Of a stretch of DNA of 64,000 bases, positions 31,469 through 41,445 are shown one piece after another; the stretch's first letter is position 1, and each line of letters opens with the position of its first letter. The notes under the pieces are model-generated. The model worked only from the letters and a program-made list of their open reading frames with translations, made no database searches and was not told the origin of the DNA. This DNA comes from Deinococcus arcticus (GTDB lineage Bacteria > Deinococcota > Deinococci > Deinococcales > Deinococcaceae). The stretch lies in the NCBI RefSeq assembly GCF_003028415.1, contig NZ_PYSV01000007.1, forward strand, positions 1 through 64,000, read 5' to 3'. Made by a program: the position numbers and the translations under genes.

Positions 31469-32655
31469 GCCATCTACCATCTGCTTTCCGCCATCTGCGG
31501 ACCATCCGCAAACGCCGCGCCCTGCCCTGGCTCACCCTCGGCTACGCCGCCGTCGTCCTCGTCGGGGCCCTGTTCGGCGCGGAAATCACGCTGCGGTCCA
31601 AGACCCGCTGGGTCAAGGGCGTGTTTGTGCCGGTAGGACGCCGGGGCAACGAGGTGTACCTGCCTGCCGGGGCCGAAACGCTCTCGCGCGGGGTGGTGGG
31701 TGTGGTGCCCATCCGGCCCAACCGGGGGCACGCGGTGCTGGGCGGCGGCAAACTGGCCGGCACCCTGGTGCGCCGCGCGGTGTTGCAGGAACGCGGCGTG
31801 CTGCCCAACGGCGCCCTAGCCTGGGTGTCCACCTTCGTGTACAACGGCACGCCCGCGCAACTGGGCGTGGCGTACGAGGACACCGTTGTATCCACCCCGG
31901 TGGGCGACATGCCCGCGTGGCACATTCCGCCCACCGGCACGGTGCCCGGACACGCCGATACCCTGGTGATCGTGGTTCACGGCCATGGGGGGCAGCGGGC
32001 CCAGGCGCTGCGCATGTTGCCCGCGCTGCAGCGCACGGGCACGGGGTCGCTGTTCGTCACCTTCCGCAATGCGCACGGCGCCCCCCGGGCAGGCAAGGGT
32101 TACCTCACTCTGGGCGACCAGGAAGCCGAGGACGTGCTGGCCGCGCTGACCTGGGCCCGGGACCACGGGTACAAGCGGGCCGTGCTGTACGGCTTTTCCA
32201 TGGGCGGCAACATTGTCCTGAGCGTGCTGCGGGACAGGCACCAGCCGTTTCCCATCCCGGTGCAGGGTGTGGCCCTGGACTGCCCGGTGCTGGACTGGCG
32301 GGCCACGATTCTGTGGCAGGGGCAGCGCTTCGGCCTGCCCAGGCTGCTGGCGCGGCATGTGGCCACCTTTACCCAGTGGGTGGTGACGAAGCGCAGCGGG
32401 CAGGATTTCGACACGGTGGACCAGCTGCGTGCCGCGCCGAAGTTCACCCTGCCCATGATCCTGTGGCACGGCACCCGCGACCGCACCATTCCCATCTCGC
32501 AGGCGGACGCCCTGGCCGCCGCCCGCCCCGACCTGATCGAGTACCACCGCGTTGAAGGTGCCAAGCACATCCGCTGCTGGAACATTGACCCGGAGAAGTA
32601 CGACGCGCAGCTGGAGGCGTTTGTAGGAAGGGTGCTGGCCGGAGGAACTCCATGA
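31465..32655 (+). CDS. membrane-anchored alpha/beta hydrolase
   Basis: 396 residues. One N-terminal membrane helix (about 22-42) precedes a hydrolase domain: LVIVVHGHGG as oxyanion region, nucleophile Ser in YGFSMGGNIVLS, Asp in HGTRDRTIP and His in GAKHIRCW. Catalytic triad thus complete. The first 18 codons (MSHLPSAFRHLRTIRKRR) are written by the GATGGC-type array, so the original start may have been further in. Overlaps the previous gene (ATGA). A lipase/esterase role in a fatty acid operon is plausible. Confidence 0.83.
   Translation: MSHLPSAFRHLRTIRKRRALPWLTLGYAAVVLVGALFGAEITLRSKTRWVKGVFVPVGRRGNEVYLPAGAETLSRGVVGVVPIRPNRGHAVLGGGKLAGTLVRRAVLQERGVLPNGALAWVSTFVYNGTPAQLGVAYEDTVVSTPVGDMPAWHIPPTGTVPGHADTLVIVVHGHGGQRAQALRMLPALQRTGTGSLFVTFRNAHGAPRAGKGYLTLGDQEAEDVLAALTWARDHGYKRAVLYGFSMGGNIVLSVLRDRHQPFPIPVQGVALDCPVLDWRATILWQGQRFGLPRLLARHVATFTQWVVTKRSGQDFDTVDQLRAAPKFTLPMILWHGTRDRTIPISQADALAAARPDLIEYHRVEGAKHIRCWNIDPEKYDAQLEAFVGRVLAGGTP
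31469..31500. repeat. GATGGC-word array, right side (inverted)
   Basis: On the minus strand this reads GCAGATGGCGG then GCAGATGGTAGATGGC, the inverse of the array at 31059-31081. It now encodes the hydrolase N-terminus. Confidence 0.45.
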
Positions 32656-33336
32656 ATCCATTGCCATCAGGCCAGCGCTGGCTCAGCGGACCCATGCCGC
32701 GGTTCGGGCTGGCCCAGTATGTCCAGCGCTGGGCCGACCCCTCCACCGTCAGGGCCCTGGGGCTGCACGGGGAGGTGCACTTTCCACTCGCCGTGGCGCA
32801 TGGACAGCTGGCGTCGCTGCCCCGGGTGGCGCTCACGGCACACTTCCACTGCGTGACCACCTGGAGCGTGCCGGACCTGTGCTGGGAGGGGTGGCGGGTG
32901 CAGGACCTCTGGGCCGCGTTTTTCCGGGAAGCCGCGCGGCCCTCTGCCAGCCACGTGCGAATCAGCGGCGCCGACGGATACGCCACCTGTTTGCCTCTGG
33001 AGGAGTTTCTTCACCCCTCCGCCCTCCTCGCTGACCGGCTGGCGGGCCAGCCCCTCTCCCAGGCGCACGGCGCTCCGCTGCGTCTGGTGGTGCCCCGGCT
33101 CTACGGGTACAAGAACGTCAAGCATGTCCAGACCCTCGAACTGCTGGCCGGACCCGCCCCGGTCAGTGGAATGGGCCGTCTCCTGGCCCACCCCCGGGGC
33201 CGGGCCGACCTCGAAGAGCGCAGTGGCGTGGGCTTTCAGCCGTTCTGGCGCCGGCTCTACGCTTCCCAACTTTCCACCTTCCTCCGTCAGGCAGAGCGCT
33301 TTCAGTCGCCGCCTGACCCTCTGCAAGGAGAACCTC

Positions 33337-33344
<8 letters not shown>
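32652..33344 (+). CDS. molybdopterin-dependent oxidoreductase, sulfite oxidase-like Moco domain
   Basis: 230 residues. The segment [20 protein letters not shown] contains the Cys that would bind molybdenum, and [16 protein letters not shown] with [22 protein letters not shown] fits the remaining Moco-binding fold of the sulfite oxidase/YedY superfamily (only this single domain is present). No signal peptide, so it is probably cytoplasmic. The substrate is unknown. It is the fourth gene of the beta-oxidation operon and overlaps the hydrolase by 4 nt. The cofactor enzyme MoeA is encoded at 62360. Confidence 0.78.
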
Positions 33345-34539
<1,195 letters not shown>

Positions 34540-34546
34540 GCGGAGG

Positions 34547-34597
34547 GCAGGGCGAGAAGGGACGGAGGCCTCGCGCTTCCGTCCCTTCTCGCCCTGC
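34547..34597. terminator. bidirectional terminator, thiolase / lipoprotein
   Basis: 34547-34566 is an exact inverted repeat of 34578-34597 (20 bp, 11-nt loop), 8 nt after the thiolase stop and 4 nt before the stop of the convergent lipoprotein gene. Confidence 0.8.
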
Positions 34598-34600
34598 GCT

Positions 34601-35506
34601 TTACTTCAGGAAGGCCCTGGCCGCGTCGCGCAGGACAGCGGAGCTGGTTTTCAGGGGGACCAGGCCTGCCGGGCGCTGGGCCGCCAGTTTCGCCACCTGG
34701 GCGCGCGCCTGGGCCTTCAGTGCCTCCTGGGCCTGCGCGCTGGCAGGCACGGTGGTGGAGACCTGAAACAGAACCACGGCCACTTCCTGCGCGTTCCCCT
34801 GCGCGTCAAAAATGGCGCCGCCGCCCTCGAAGATTGCCATGCCCTGGTAGCTGCCCATGCGGCTGTCGGTGTCCACCCCGATGAAATAGAAGCTGGAATC
34901 GTTCACATTCGTGTTGGCGCTAAACGCAACGTCCAGGCTGCCCACCCGCTGAATCTCACCCATCACGCTATAGCCCAGGCGAGTCTGGGCGTCATTCATG
35001 TAGGCGCCAAGGGCGGCCTTCTGGCTCCCGAACGTGCCCTCTTCATCAAAGATCACGGCGCCTTCGTCCACCACCCTGTCGCTGGCGTCCACCAAACCCC
35101 AGCCCCACACGCCCTGGTACAGGGTGGCCGGCGCGGGCGCCGGTGCCAGTGTCAGCTGAGCGCCGCCCACACCCACGTTGCCTGCCGCGTCGTAGGCCTT
35201 GGCCGTGTAGTTCTGCACGCCGCTCTGGGTGGTGAGGTTCAGCCCCACGCTGTACGGCGCGCTGGTGTCACTGGTGATGAGCAGGTCGCCGCTGTAGAAG
35301 TCCACCCGGGTGACCCCCACGTTGTCCTGCGCGGTGGCGCTCAGGGTAACGACTCGGCCGCTCTGGCTGGCGCTCAGGGCCACGGTGGGCGCGGTGGTGT
35401 CGGTCAGGGGCGGGGGCGTCACGCCGCCGTCGCCGTTGCCAGGGCAGGCGGTCAGCAGGGCAGAGCAGGTAATCAGCGGCAGAGCCAGACGAAGCGAACG
35501 TTTCAC
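34601..35506 (-). CDS. predicted lipoprotein with Ig-like domain
   Basis: 301 residues from the GTG. Signal peptide VKRSLRLALPLITCSALLTAC with lipobox LTAC. Residues about 35-120 read as a bacterial Ig-like repeat (TAPTVALSASQSGRVVTLSA and YTAKAYDAAGNVG), as in adhesion and surface proteins. The rest is of unknown fold. The GTG start is chosen because TAGGCT ends 7 nt upstream on the minus strand and the signal peptide begins there. Function unknown. Confidence 0.8.
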   Translation of the reverse strand: MKRSLRLALPLITCSALLTACPGNGDGGVTPPPLTDTTAPTVALSASQSGRVVTLSATAQDNVGVTRVDFYSGDLLITSDTSAPYSVGLNLTTQSGVQNYTAKAYDAAGNVGVGGAQLTLAPAPAPATLYQGVWGWGLVDASDRVVDEGAVIFDEEGTFGSQKAALGAYMNDAQTRLGYSVMGEIQRVGSLDVAFSANTNVNDSSFYFIGVDTDSRMGSYQGMAIFEGGGAIFDAQGNAQEVAVVLFQVSTTVPASAQAQEALKAQARAQVAKLAAQRPAGLVPLKTSSAVLRDAARAFLK

Positions 35507-35513
35507 GTGGAGC

Positions 35514-35519
35514 AGCCTA
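35514..35519 (-). promoter_or_regulatory. -10 box TAGGCT (leaderless start of 35506 gene)
   Basis: On the minus strand TAGGCT ends 7 nt before the GTG. Confidence 0.55.
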
Positions 35520-35608
35520 GCGGTCAGCCAGCGCCCAGCAGGCCGCAGATGCGCCGGGCCCACCGCTCAAGATGAAAAAAGGATGGATTCAGCCCTGCCA
35601 CGTTCTGC

Positions 35609-35754
35609 TATGCTGAACACCAGCAGCGCCGCGCCCCCGAACTTCGGGTGCAGCGGCTGGGCGGGCCCCCATAGGCCCCCGGGTGGAGACAGGTCAATCT
35701 GGCCTGTCTCCTGCCGTTGTGTGCCTGTGCGGCGCCGGCGCTGGGAGGTGGTGT
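35609..35754 (+). promoter_or_regulatory. structured 5' leader of the cation/proton antiporter gene
   Basis: TATGCT at 35609-35614 is a good -10 box; transcription from about 35620 gives a leader of roughly 135 nt. It can fold a stem capped by CCCGAA/TTCGGG (around 35634-35648), a C-rich/G-rich stem near 35660-35683, and an exact 9-bp terminator-like stem (35685-35693 with 35703-35711). Such a long structured leader is unusual beside the leaderless genes here. It may be a riboswitch or attenuator; it does not fit any riboswitch consensus I can recall. Confidence 0.4.
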
Positions 35755-36975
35755 ATGTCCAACATCATTCGTTTTTTAGCCTGTACCCTGCTGGTGTCTG
35801 GCTCGGCGCGGGCGGCGGGTTCGGAAGGCAGCGCCGAGCTGCTGTTCAGCCTGTTCTGGGTGGTGCTGGCGGCCACCCTGTGTGGGGCGCTGGCCGGGCG
35901 CCTGGGTATTCCGGCGGTGGTGGGGCAGGTGGGCGCGGGGCTGCTGATTGGGCCGGGCCTGCTGAATCTGGTGCAGCCGGGTGAGGTGCTGCGCAGCCTG
36001 GCCGAACTGGGCGCGGTGTTTTTGCTGTTCATGGTGGGCCTGGAAACCCGCTTCCGTGACCTGCTGGCGGTGGGCAAAGAAGCCCTGGCCGTGGCGCTGC
36101 TGGGCATTGCCCTGCCGCTGGGCCTGGGACTGGCGTTTGGGCTGTGGCAGAACCAGGGGCTGCTCACGGCGCTGTTTCTCGGCACGGCCCTGGTGGCGAC
36201 CTCGGTGGGCATTACGGCCAAGGTGCTGCAGGAACTGGGCCTGCTGGATGCCCGCTTTGCCCAGATCATCCTGGGCGCGGCGATTATTGACGACATTCTG
36301 GGCCTCACCCTGCTGGCGGTGGTGGGCGGCCTGGGCGCCGGGGAAGACGTGGGGCCCGGCAAGGTGGCCCTGATTCTGGGCCTCAGCCTGGGGTTCGTGG
36401 CGCTGGTGCTGACCCTGGGCCTGCCGCTGATTCGCCGCTTCGAGTCGCGCCTGCGTGGCCTGAGCCTGGCGCGCATGTTCAACGTGGCGGTGGTGGTGGG
36501 TCTGGGGGTGGCGGCCCTGAGCACTGTGGCGGGCCTGGCGCCCATCATCGGGGCCTTTCTGGCCGGCATGGTGCTGGCCGAGGTCAAGGACGAGCTGGAG
36601 TTTGAAAGCAAGGTGCATGCCCTGGAAGCCTTTCTGGCCCCCATCTTTTTCGTGGTGGTGGGGCTGCAGGTGGACCTGAGCGTGCTGGGCAGCGCCGCCG
36701 TGCTGGTTTCCGGGGGCGTGCTGACGCTTCTGGCGGTGGCCGGCAAGCTGCTGGGGGGCGTGCTGGGGGCGCGCAGCCTGGGCCCCGGGGCGTGGCTGGT
36801 GGGCGTGGGCATGGTGCCGCGCGGCGAGGTGGGCCTGATTGTGGCCAGCCTGGGGCTGGCGGCCGGGATCATTACGGGGCCGGTCTATGCCCAGGTGCTG
36901 CTGATGGTGCTGCTGACCACCGTGCTGGCGCCGCTGGTGCTGCGGGTGCTGGCGCGGCGGCTGCCGGCCGCGTAG
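35755..36975 (+). CDS. cation:proton antiporter (CPA2/KefB-type, membrane part only)
   Basis: 406 residues, about 12 membrane helices after a signal-like N-terminus ending SARAAG. Conserved pieces are [49 protein letters not shown] (the Asp-Asp of the transport site) and the late VPRGEVGLI. It exchanges Na+ or K+ for protons across the inner membrane. No TrkA-N regulatory domain follows, unlike KefB/KefC. The start at 35755 has GGAGG 6 nt upstream. Confidence 0.92.
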   Translation: MSNIIRFLACTLLVSGSARAAGSEGSAELLFSLFWVVLAATLCGALAGRLGIPAVVGQVGAGLLIGPGLLNLVQPGEVLRSLAELGAVFLLFMVGLETRFRDLLAVGKEALAVALLGIALPLGLGLAFGLWQNQGLLTALFLGTALVATSVGITAKVLQELGLLDARFAQIILGAAIIDDILGLTLLAVVGGLGAGEDVGPGKVALILGLSLGFVALVLTLGLPLIRRFESRLRGLSLARMFNVAVVVGLGVAALSTVAGLAPIIGAFLAGMVLAEVKDELEFESKVHALEAFLAPIFFVVVGLQVDLSVLGSAAVLVSGGVLTLLAVAGKLLGGVLGARSLGPGAWLVGVGMVPRGEVGLIVASLGLAAGIITGPVYAQVLLMVLLTTVLAPLVLRVLARRLPAA

Positions 36976-36992
36976 GGGCCGCGCCGCTGCGC

Positions 36993-36998
36993 TACCCT
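36993..36998 (+). promoter_or_regulatory. -10 box TACCCT (leaderless start of 37005 gene)
   Basis: TACCCT ends 6 nt before the ATG. Confidence 0.55.
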
Positions 36999-37004
36999 GC
37001 AGGG

Positions 37005-38207
37005 ATGCAAGGCGCCCCTGCCCCCCGTTCCCGCCTGCGCCTGCGGGTGTCACCGGCGGCCGAAAGCCACCTGCGCGCCGGGCACCCGTGGGTGTACGAG
37101 TCCAGCCTGCGCGCACAGAACAGAGAGGGCGAGGCGGGCGAGCTGGCCGTGATCTACGACCGCCGCGACCGCTTTCTGGCCATTGGCCTGTACGACCCGG
37201 GCAGTCCGCTGCGGGTGCGGGTGCTGCACCAGGGCCTGCCCGCCACCCTGGACGACGCGTGGTGGGCTGCCCACATGGACGCCGCTCTGACCCGCCGCGC
37301 GCCCCTGTTTGGCCCGGACACCGACGGCTACCGCGTCGTCAACGGTGAATCCGACGGCTGGCCGGGGCTGGTGGTGGACCGCTACGCGCACACGCTGGTG
37401 CTCAAGCTGTACACCGCCGCGTGGTTTGTTCACCTGGAACGGGTGCTGGGCCTGCTGCAGGCCCGGTTTGCGGGCTTCGCCGTGGTGCTGCGCCTGAGCC
37501 GCAACATTGAGGCGCTGGCCGTGGCCGCCGGCCTGCACGACGGGCAGGTGCTGCGCGGTGACGTGGAAGAGGGCACCGTCGTGTTCCACGAAACTGGGCT
37601 GGCCTTCGAGGCGGACGTGTTGCGCGGCCAGAAAACCGGCTTCTTTCTGGACCAGCGCGAGAACCGCCGCCGCGTGGAGGGTCTGGCCCGGGGGCGGCGG
37701 GTGCTGAACGCCTTTTCCTTCAGCGGGGGCTTTTCGCTGTATGCCGCGCGGGGCGGGGCGCGCGAGGTACTGAGCCTGGACCTCAGCGCGCACGCCCTGG
37801 CCAGCGCAGAGCGCAATTTTGCCCTGAATCCGGCGCTGCGTACCTCCCACGAAACCGTGCAGGCCGATGTCTTCGAGTGGCTGGCCCAGACCCGGCGCAC
37901 CTTTGATCTGGTGATTCTGGACCCGCCCTCGCTGGCACGCCGGGAACAGGAGCGGGCCGGGGCCACCCGGGCCTACGGCAAGCTGGCCGCCGACGGCCTG
38001 CGGCGGCTGGAGCGCGGGGGCGTGCTGCTCAGTGCGTCGTGCTCGGCCCATGTGAGTGCCGAGGAATTCTGGAACGCGGTGCGGGACGCCGCCGATCGCA
38101 GTGGCCGCCCCTGGCGCGAGCTGCGCACCACGCAGCACGCCCCGGACCACCACGCCAGCTTTCCGGAAGCCCAGTACCTCAAGGCCATCTACCTGCAACT
38201 GGAGTGA
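37005..38207 (+). CDS. class I SAM-dependent rRNA methyltransferase (RlmI-like)
   Basis: 400 residues. N-terminal PUA domain ([23 protein letters not shown]), then an EEHEE linker and a Rossmann methyltransferase domain with [30 protein letters not shown] and the catalytic [11 protein letters not shown] (DPP) motif. E. coli RlmI methylates C1962 of 23S rRNA to m5C; this gene is the same architecture. Leaderless, single gene. Confidence 0.9.
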   Translation: MQGAPAPRSRLRLRVSPAAESHLRAGHPWVYESSLRAQNREGEAGELAVIYDRRDRFLAIGLYDPGSPLRVRVLHQGLPATLDDAWWAAHMDAALTRRAPLFGPDTDGYRVVNGESDGWPGLVVDRYAHTLVLKLYTAAWFVHLERVLGLLQARFAGFAVVLRLSRNIEALAVAAGLHDGQVLRGDVEEGTVVFHETGLAFEADVLRGQKTGFFLDQRENRRRVEGLARGRRVLNAFSFSGGFSLYAARGGAREVLSLDLSAHALASAERNFALNPALRTSHETVQADVFEWLAQTRRTFDLVILDPPSLARREQERAGATRAYGKLAADGLRRLERGGVLLSASCSAHVSAEEFWNAVRDAADRSGRPWRELRTTQHAPDHHASFPEAQYLKAIYLQLE

Positions 38208-38250
38208 CACAGGACTCAGGTGAGCGGGCTCGCAGAGCCAACATGACAAA

Positions 38251-38324
38251 AGACGGGACTCCGGCGATGAACAAACACCCCTGCGCCCTTCCCAATACGC
38301 TTTGGAATCAGGGGAGGCCCGTCT
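38251..38324 (+). repeat. dispersed repeat family C, copy 2
   Basis: 74 bp with inverted ends AGACGGG and CCCGTCT and the shared core CACCCCTGCGCCCTTCC; homologous to 2502-2574 in inverted orientation. Lies between convergent genes and may act as their terminator. Confidence 0.65.
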
Positions 38325-38360
38325 GACAGGGGCGCCCAGTGCGCGCTCCCCGGCGCTCCA

Positions 38361-40856
38361 TCACTCCCGGGTAGGCGGGCGCGGCGGGACTGGGGCTGGG
38401 GCGGCCCGCGCGGGGTCCCCGGGGGCCTGGGCTGGGGTCAGCAGGGCCTCGGCCTGGGCGGCGGGCATGGGGCGGCCCAGGTGATAGCCCTGGGCGGCCG
38501 GGCAGCCCAGGCCCGCCAGCAGGTCGCGCTGCTCGCCGGTTTCCACGCCCTCGCCCACCACATGCAGCTGCAGGGCCTGCCCCAGGGTGATCAGTGTGGC
38601 GATCAGGGCGCTGGCCTTGCGCTGCGCCGGCGCCGTGTCGCCGGGCTGCGGCAGGAAAGAGCGGTCAATCTTCAGGTCGTCAATGGGAATGTGGCGCAGC
38701 AGGCCCAGGCTGCTCTGGCCGGTGCCGAAATCGTCCAGGGAAATGCGCACCCCCAGTGCCCGCAGCCGCTCCAGCTGGCGCGTGGCCGCTGCCACATCCT
38801 GCAGCACCGTGCGCTCGGTCAGTTCCAGCACCAGGCAGCGGGCGGGCAGCCCCGCCGCGTCCAGGGCTTCGCGCACGGTGGCCGTGAAGTGCTGCTTGTT
38901 GAACTGCACCGGGCTGACATTCACGCTGACCGTCACGCCGGGCTGCCGCCGCTGCCACGCCGCCGCCTGCCGGCAGGCCTCGCGCAGCACCCAGGTGCCC
39001 AGCGGCACAATCAGGCCGCTTTCCTCGGCCACCGGAATGAATTTAGCCGGCGGCACCGCGCCCTGCACCGGGTGCTGCCAGCGCAGCAGCGCTTCAAAGC
39101 CGCGCAGGGTGCCGGTGTCCAGGTCCACCTGCGGCTGGTAATGCAGCGTGAAGGCCTGCTGGCCCAGGGCCTCGCGCAGGTCGCGTTCCAGCTCGGCGCG
39201 TTCGCTGGCTTCCTCGGCCATGGGGGCTGAAAACGTGCGCACGTCGTTCTTGCCCTCCTGCTTGGCGCGGTACATGGCCACGTCGGCGTGCTTTTGCAGC
39301 GTGGTCACGTCGTGGCCGTCCTGCGGCGAGACCGCCACCCCAATCGAGGCCGTTACATGCAGCTCGCGCCCCTGCACCGTGAAGGGCGCCGCCAGGGCCC
39401 GCAGCATCTTGCGCGCCACCCGCTCGGCATCGGCGGCCTGGCGCAGTCCGGGCAGCAGCAGCGTGAACTCGTCGCCGCCCATGCGCGCCACCAGATCGCC
39501 GCGCCGCACCTGCCGGGTCAGGCGCTGGCCCACCTGCTGCAGCAGTTCGTCGCCGGCGTCATGTCCCAGCGTGTCGTTGATCTGCTTGAAACGGTCCAGA
39601 TCCAGAAACAGAATGCCCAGGTGTGCGCCGCCCTGGCGCAGCAGGCGCTCGGTTTCGGCCTGAAAATGGGCGCGGTTGGCCAGCCCCGTCAGCGGATCGT
39701 GGGCAGCGCGGTAGGCCAGGTGGTCCTGCGCCTGCTGCAGCGCCGTGTTCACCTCCGACAGTTCAAGGTTGCGCCGCCGCTCGGCCTCGGCCTCGCGCTT
39801 GTGCAGTTCCAGCTGCATCTGCACGCCCAGGACCTTGGCCCGGCGCTCATTGTCCTGCTGGTGCAGTTCGTGGTTCAGGGACTGCTCGGCCTGGGCATAG
39901 TGGTAGGCGTCTTCCCACGCGCCGCGCGCGGCGCAGACCTCGCCCAGGTAGGCCAGCAGGGTGCGCTCCTGCACCTTCAGGTCGTAGGCGCGCGCCGTGT
40001 CCAGCGCCGAACGCAGCTGCTCGTGCGCGGCGTCCAGCTGGCCCAGCTGGTGCAGCGCCCGGCCATAGCCCGACTGCAGATTCACCAGATGCTCGCGGTT
40101 GCCGGTGTCCCGGGCCATGGGAATGGTCTGGCGGGCCAGTTCGGCGGCGCGCGCCGGCTCGCCCCGCGCCACCAGCGCGTGCGTGACATACGCCTGCATC
40201 ACGGCCTCGTTCTGGCGCAGCTTCAGTTCGTGCAGCACCGGCAGGTGCTCGGCGGCCAGCGCCACCGCCTCGTCGTAGCGGCCCAGGTGGTGGTAACTCA
40301 CGACCGTGTTCACCGTGGCAATGGAGTGGCCCACCCGGTGGCCCAGGCCCAGCGCCAGCTCGCTGGCCTGCTGCTGGGCTTCGAGGGCCAGGTCGTACTC
40401 ACCGATGTTCATGCGCAGCACCCCGATGTTGATCAGAATGCGCATCTGGTTTTCCTGGTCGCCGCTCAGCTGGGTCAGCCGCAGGGCTTCCAGATAATGC
40501 TCCATGGCCTGCCCGAATTCGCCCTGTACCCGCGCATTGATGCCCAGGCCGCTCAGGGCGCGCGCCTCGATCAGCGGCAGGTTGTGTGCGCGGGCCAGCG
40601 CCCGGGCCTGTTCATTGGCCTGGGTGGCCTCGGCGTAGCGGGAATTGTAAAAATACACGCTGCTCAGAATCACCAGGGCCAGGCCCTCGCTGGCTGCGTC
40701 GCGCAGCGCCCGCGCCTGGGCCAGGGCGCCGCGCAGCAGCGCCTCGGCCTGGGCGGTATCGGAAAAGCTCAGCGCTTCGGCTTGCTGCAACGTGGCCTGG
40801 AGGGACAGCGCGGCCGTGGCCCCCGGGGAGGGCTGGGCCTGAACAGGGCGGGGCAT
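38361..40856 (-). CDS. TPR-GGDEF-EAL cyclic-di-GMP protein
   Basis: 831 residues from the ATG at 40856. Residues about 15-335 are tetratricopeptide-like helical repeats, then a coiled linker, a GGDEF domain with intact RMGGDEFTLLL and an EAL domain with FEALLRWQHP, LELTERTVL and DDFGTGQSSLG. Both catalytic signatures are intact, so it may make and break cyclic di-GMP, or use one domain as a sensor. It lacks membrane segments, and the TPR part likely binds a partner or peptide. The start is preferred because a TAGCGT box ends 5 nt before it. Confidence 0.92.
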   Translation of the reverse strand: MPRPVQAQPSPGATAALSLQATLQQAEALSFSDTAQAEALLRGALAQARALRDAASEGLALVILSSVYFYNSRYAEATQANEQARALARAHNLPLIEARALSGLGINARVQGEFGQAMEHYLEALRLTQLSGDQENQMRILINIGVLRMNIGEYDLALEAQQQASELALGLGHRVGHSIATVNTVVSYHHLGRYDEAVALAAEHLPVLHELKLRQNEAVMQAYVTHALVARGEPARAAELARQTIPMARDTGNREHLVNLQSGYGRALHQLGQLDAAHEQLRSALDTARAYDLKVQERTLLAYLGEVCAARGAWEDAYHYAQAEQSLNHELHQQDNERRAKVLGVQMQLELHKREAEAERRRNLELSEVNTALQQAQDHLAYRAAHDPLTGLANRAHFQAETERLLRQGGAHLGILFLDLDRFKQINDTLGHDAGDELLQQVGQRLTRQVRRGDLVARMGGDEFTLLLPGLRQAADAERVARKMLRALAAPFTVQGRELHVTASIGVAVSPQDGHDVTTLQKHADVAMYRAKQEGKNDVRTFSAPMAEEASERAELERDLREALGQQAFTLHYQPQVDLDTGTLRGFEALLRWQHPVQGAVPPAKFIPVAEESGLIVPLGTWVLREACRQAAAWQRRQPGVTVSVNVSPVQFNKQHFTATVREALDAAGLPARCLVLELTERTVLQDVAAATRQLERLRALGVRISLDDFGTGQSSLGLLRHIPIDDLKIDRSFLPQPGDTAPAQRKASALIATLITLGQALQLHVVGEGVETGEQRDLLAGLGCPAAQGYHLGRPMPAAQAEALLTPAQAPGDPARAAPAPVPPRPPTRE

Positions 40857-40861
40857 ACGGC

Positions 40862-40867
40862 ACGCTA
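40862..40867 (-). promoter_or_regulatory. -10 box TAGCGT for the TPR-GGDEF-EAL gene
   Basis: On the minus strand TAGCGT ends 5 nt before the ATG at 40856. Confidence 0.4.
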
Positions 40868-40941
40868 CCCAATGAATCCTCACAGACCCCTGACCCGGGC
40901 CGTGGGGGACCGCCCTTCATCTGGGCGCTGCAGGCTGGGGC

Positions 40942-41343
40942 TCAGCGGCCCCCGGTGCGCAGAAAGTCGCGCTGGTCGCAGGCGCGGCCGTTGCGGTCGG
41001 GGTCGCGCTCGGGGCTGTAGGCGGCTTCGTGGCGGCGCAGGTCCTTGAGGCCCAGCGGCACCAGCGCCGCGCAGGGGCCGCTCATGTTCACCGCCGCGCG
41101 CAGCAGCCAGCCGTCCTGCGTGCCCACGCGCACCAGACACCACAGCGCCGAACAGCGCTGAATGTCCAGCCGCTCGCTGGCCGCCACCACCCGCAGGGCG
41201 GCCGAGCGGGTGGTGGGCTGTGGAAAGAGGGCCGTGGCCTGGGCCGCCCAGCCGGTGGCGGCGCTGGCCTGGGTGCCCAGGCTCAGGGCACCCAGCCACA
41301 GGGCCGCGCGCAGGGCAGGCCAGCCGAGCCGAGAAACGATCAT
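40942..41343 (-). CDS. secreted SH3-like / Excalibur-like small protein
   Basis: 133 residues from the chosen ATG. Signal peptide ends TQASAATG. The mature part resembles a bacterial SH3 domain (LRVVAASERLDIQ, WCLVRVGTQDGWLLRAAV) and ends DPDRNGRACDQRDFL, which resembles the Excalibur calcium-binding motif (DxDxDGxAC). Such proteins bind cell-wall material. A TACACT box lies 10 nt upstream of the start. It sits between two cyclic-di-GMP genes on the same strand. Confidence 0.7.
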   Translation of the reverse strand: MIVSRLGWPALRAALWLGALSLGTQASAATGWAAQATALFPQPTTRSAALRVVAASERLDIQRCSALWCLVRVGTQDGWLLRAAVNMSGPCAALVPLGLKDLRRHEAAYSPERDPDRNGRACDQRDFLRTGGR

Positions 41344-41353
41344 GGCGGCGCTC

Positions 41354-41359
41354 AGTGTA
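41354..41359 (-). promoter_or_regulatory. -10 box TACACT for the 41343 gene
   Basis: On the minus strand TACACT ends 10 nt before the ATG, leaving a leader of about three bases. Confidence 0.45.
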
Positions 41360-41445
41360 TCCGCGCTCCTGGCCGGGTGTCCTTCATGAAGCCGGGGGCG
41401 GATCTGTGCCGGCAGGGGGAGCGGGGGTCGGCCGCAGAACGCCAT

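Noticed and set aside
35609..35754. ydaO/c-di-AMP or fluoride riboswitch ahead of the antiporter
   Set aside because: None of the consensus words I recall could be found; left as an unassigned structured leader.
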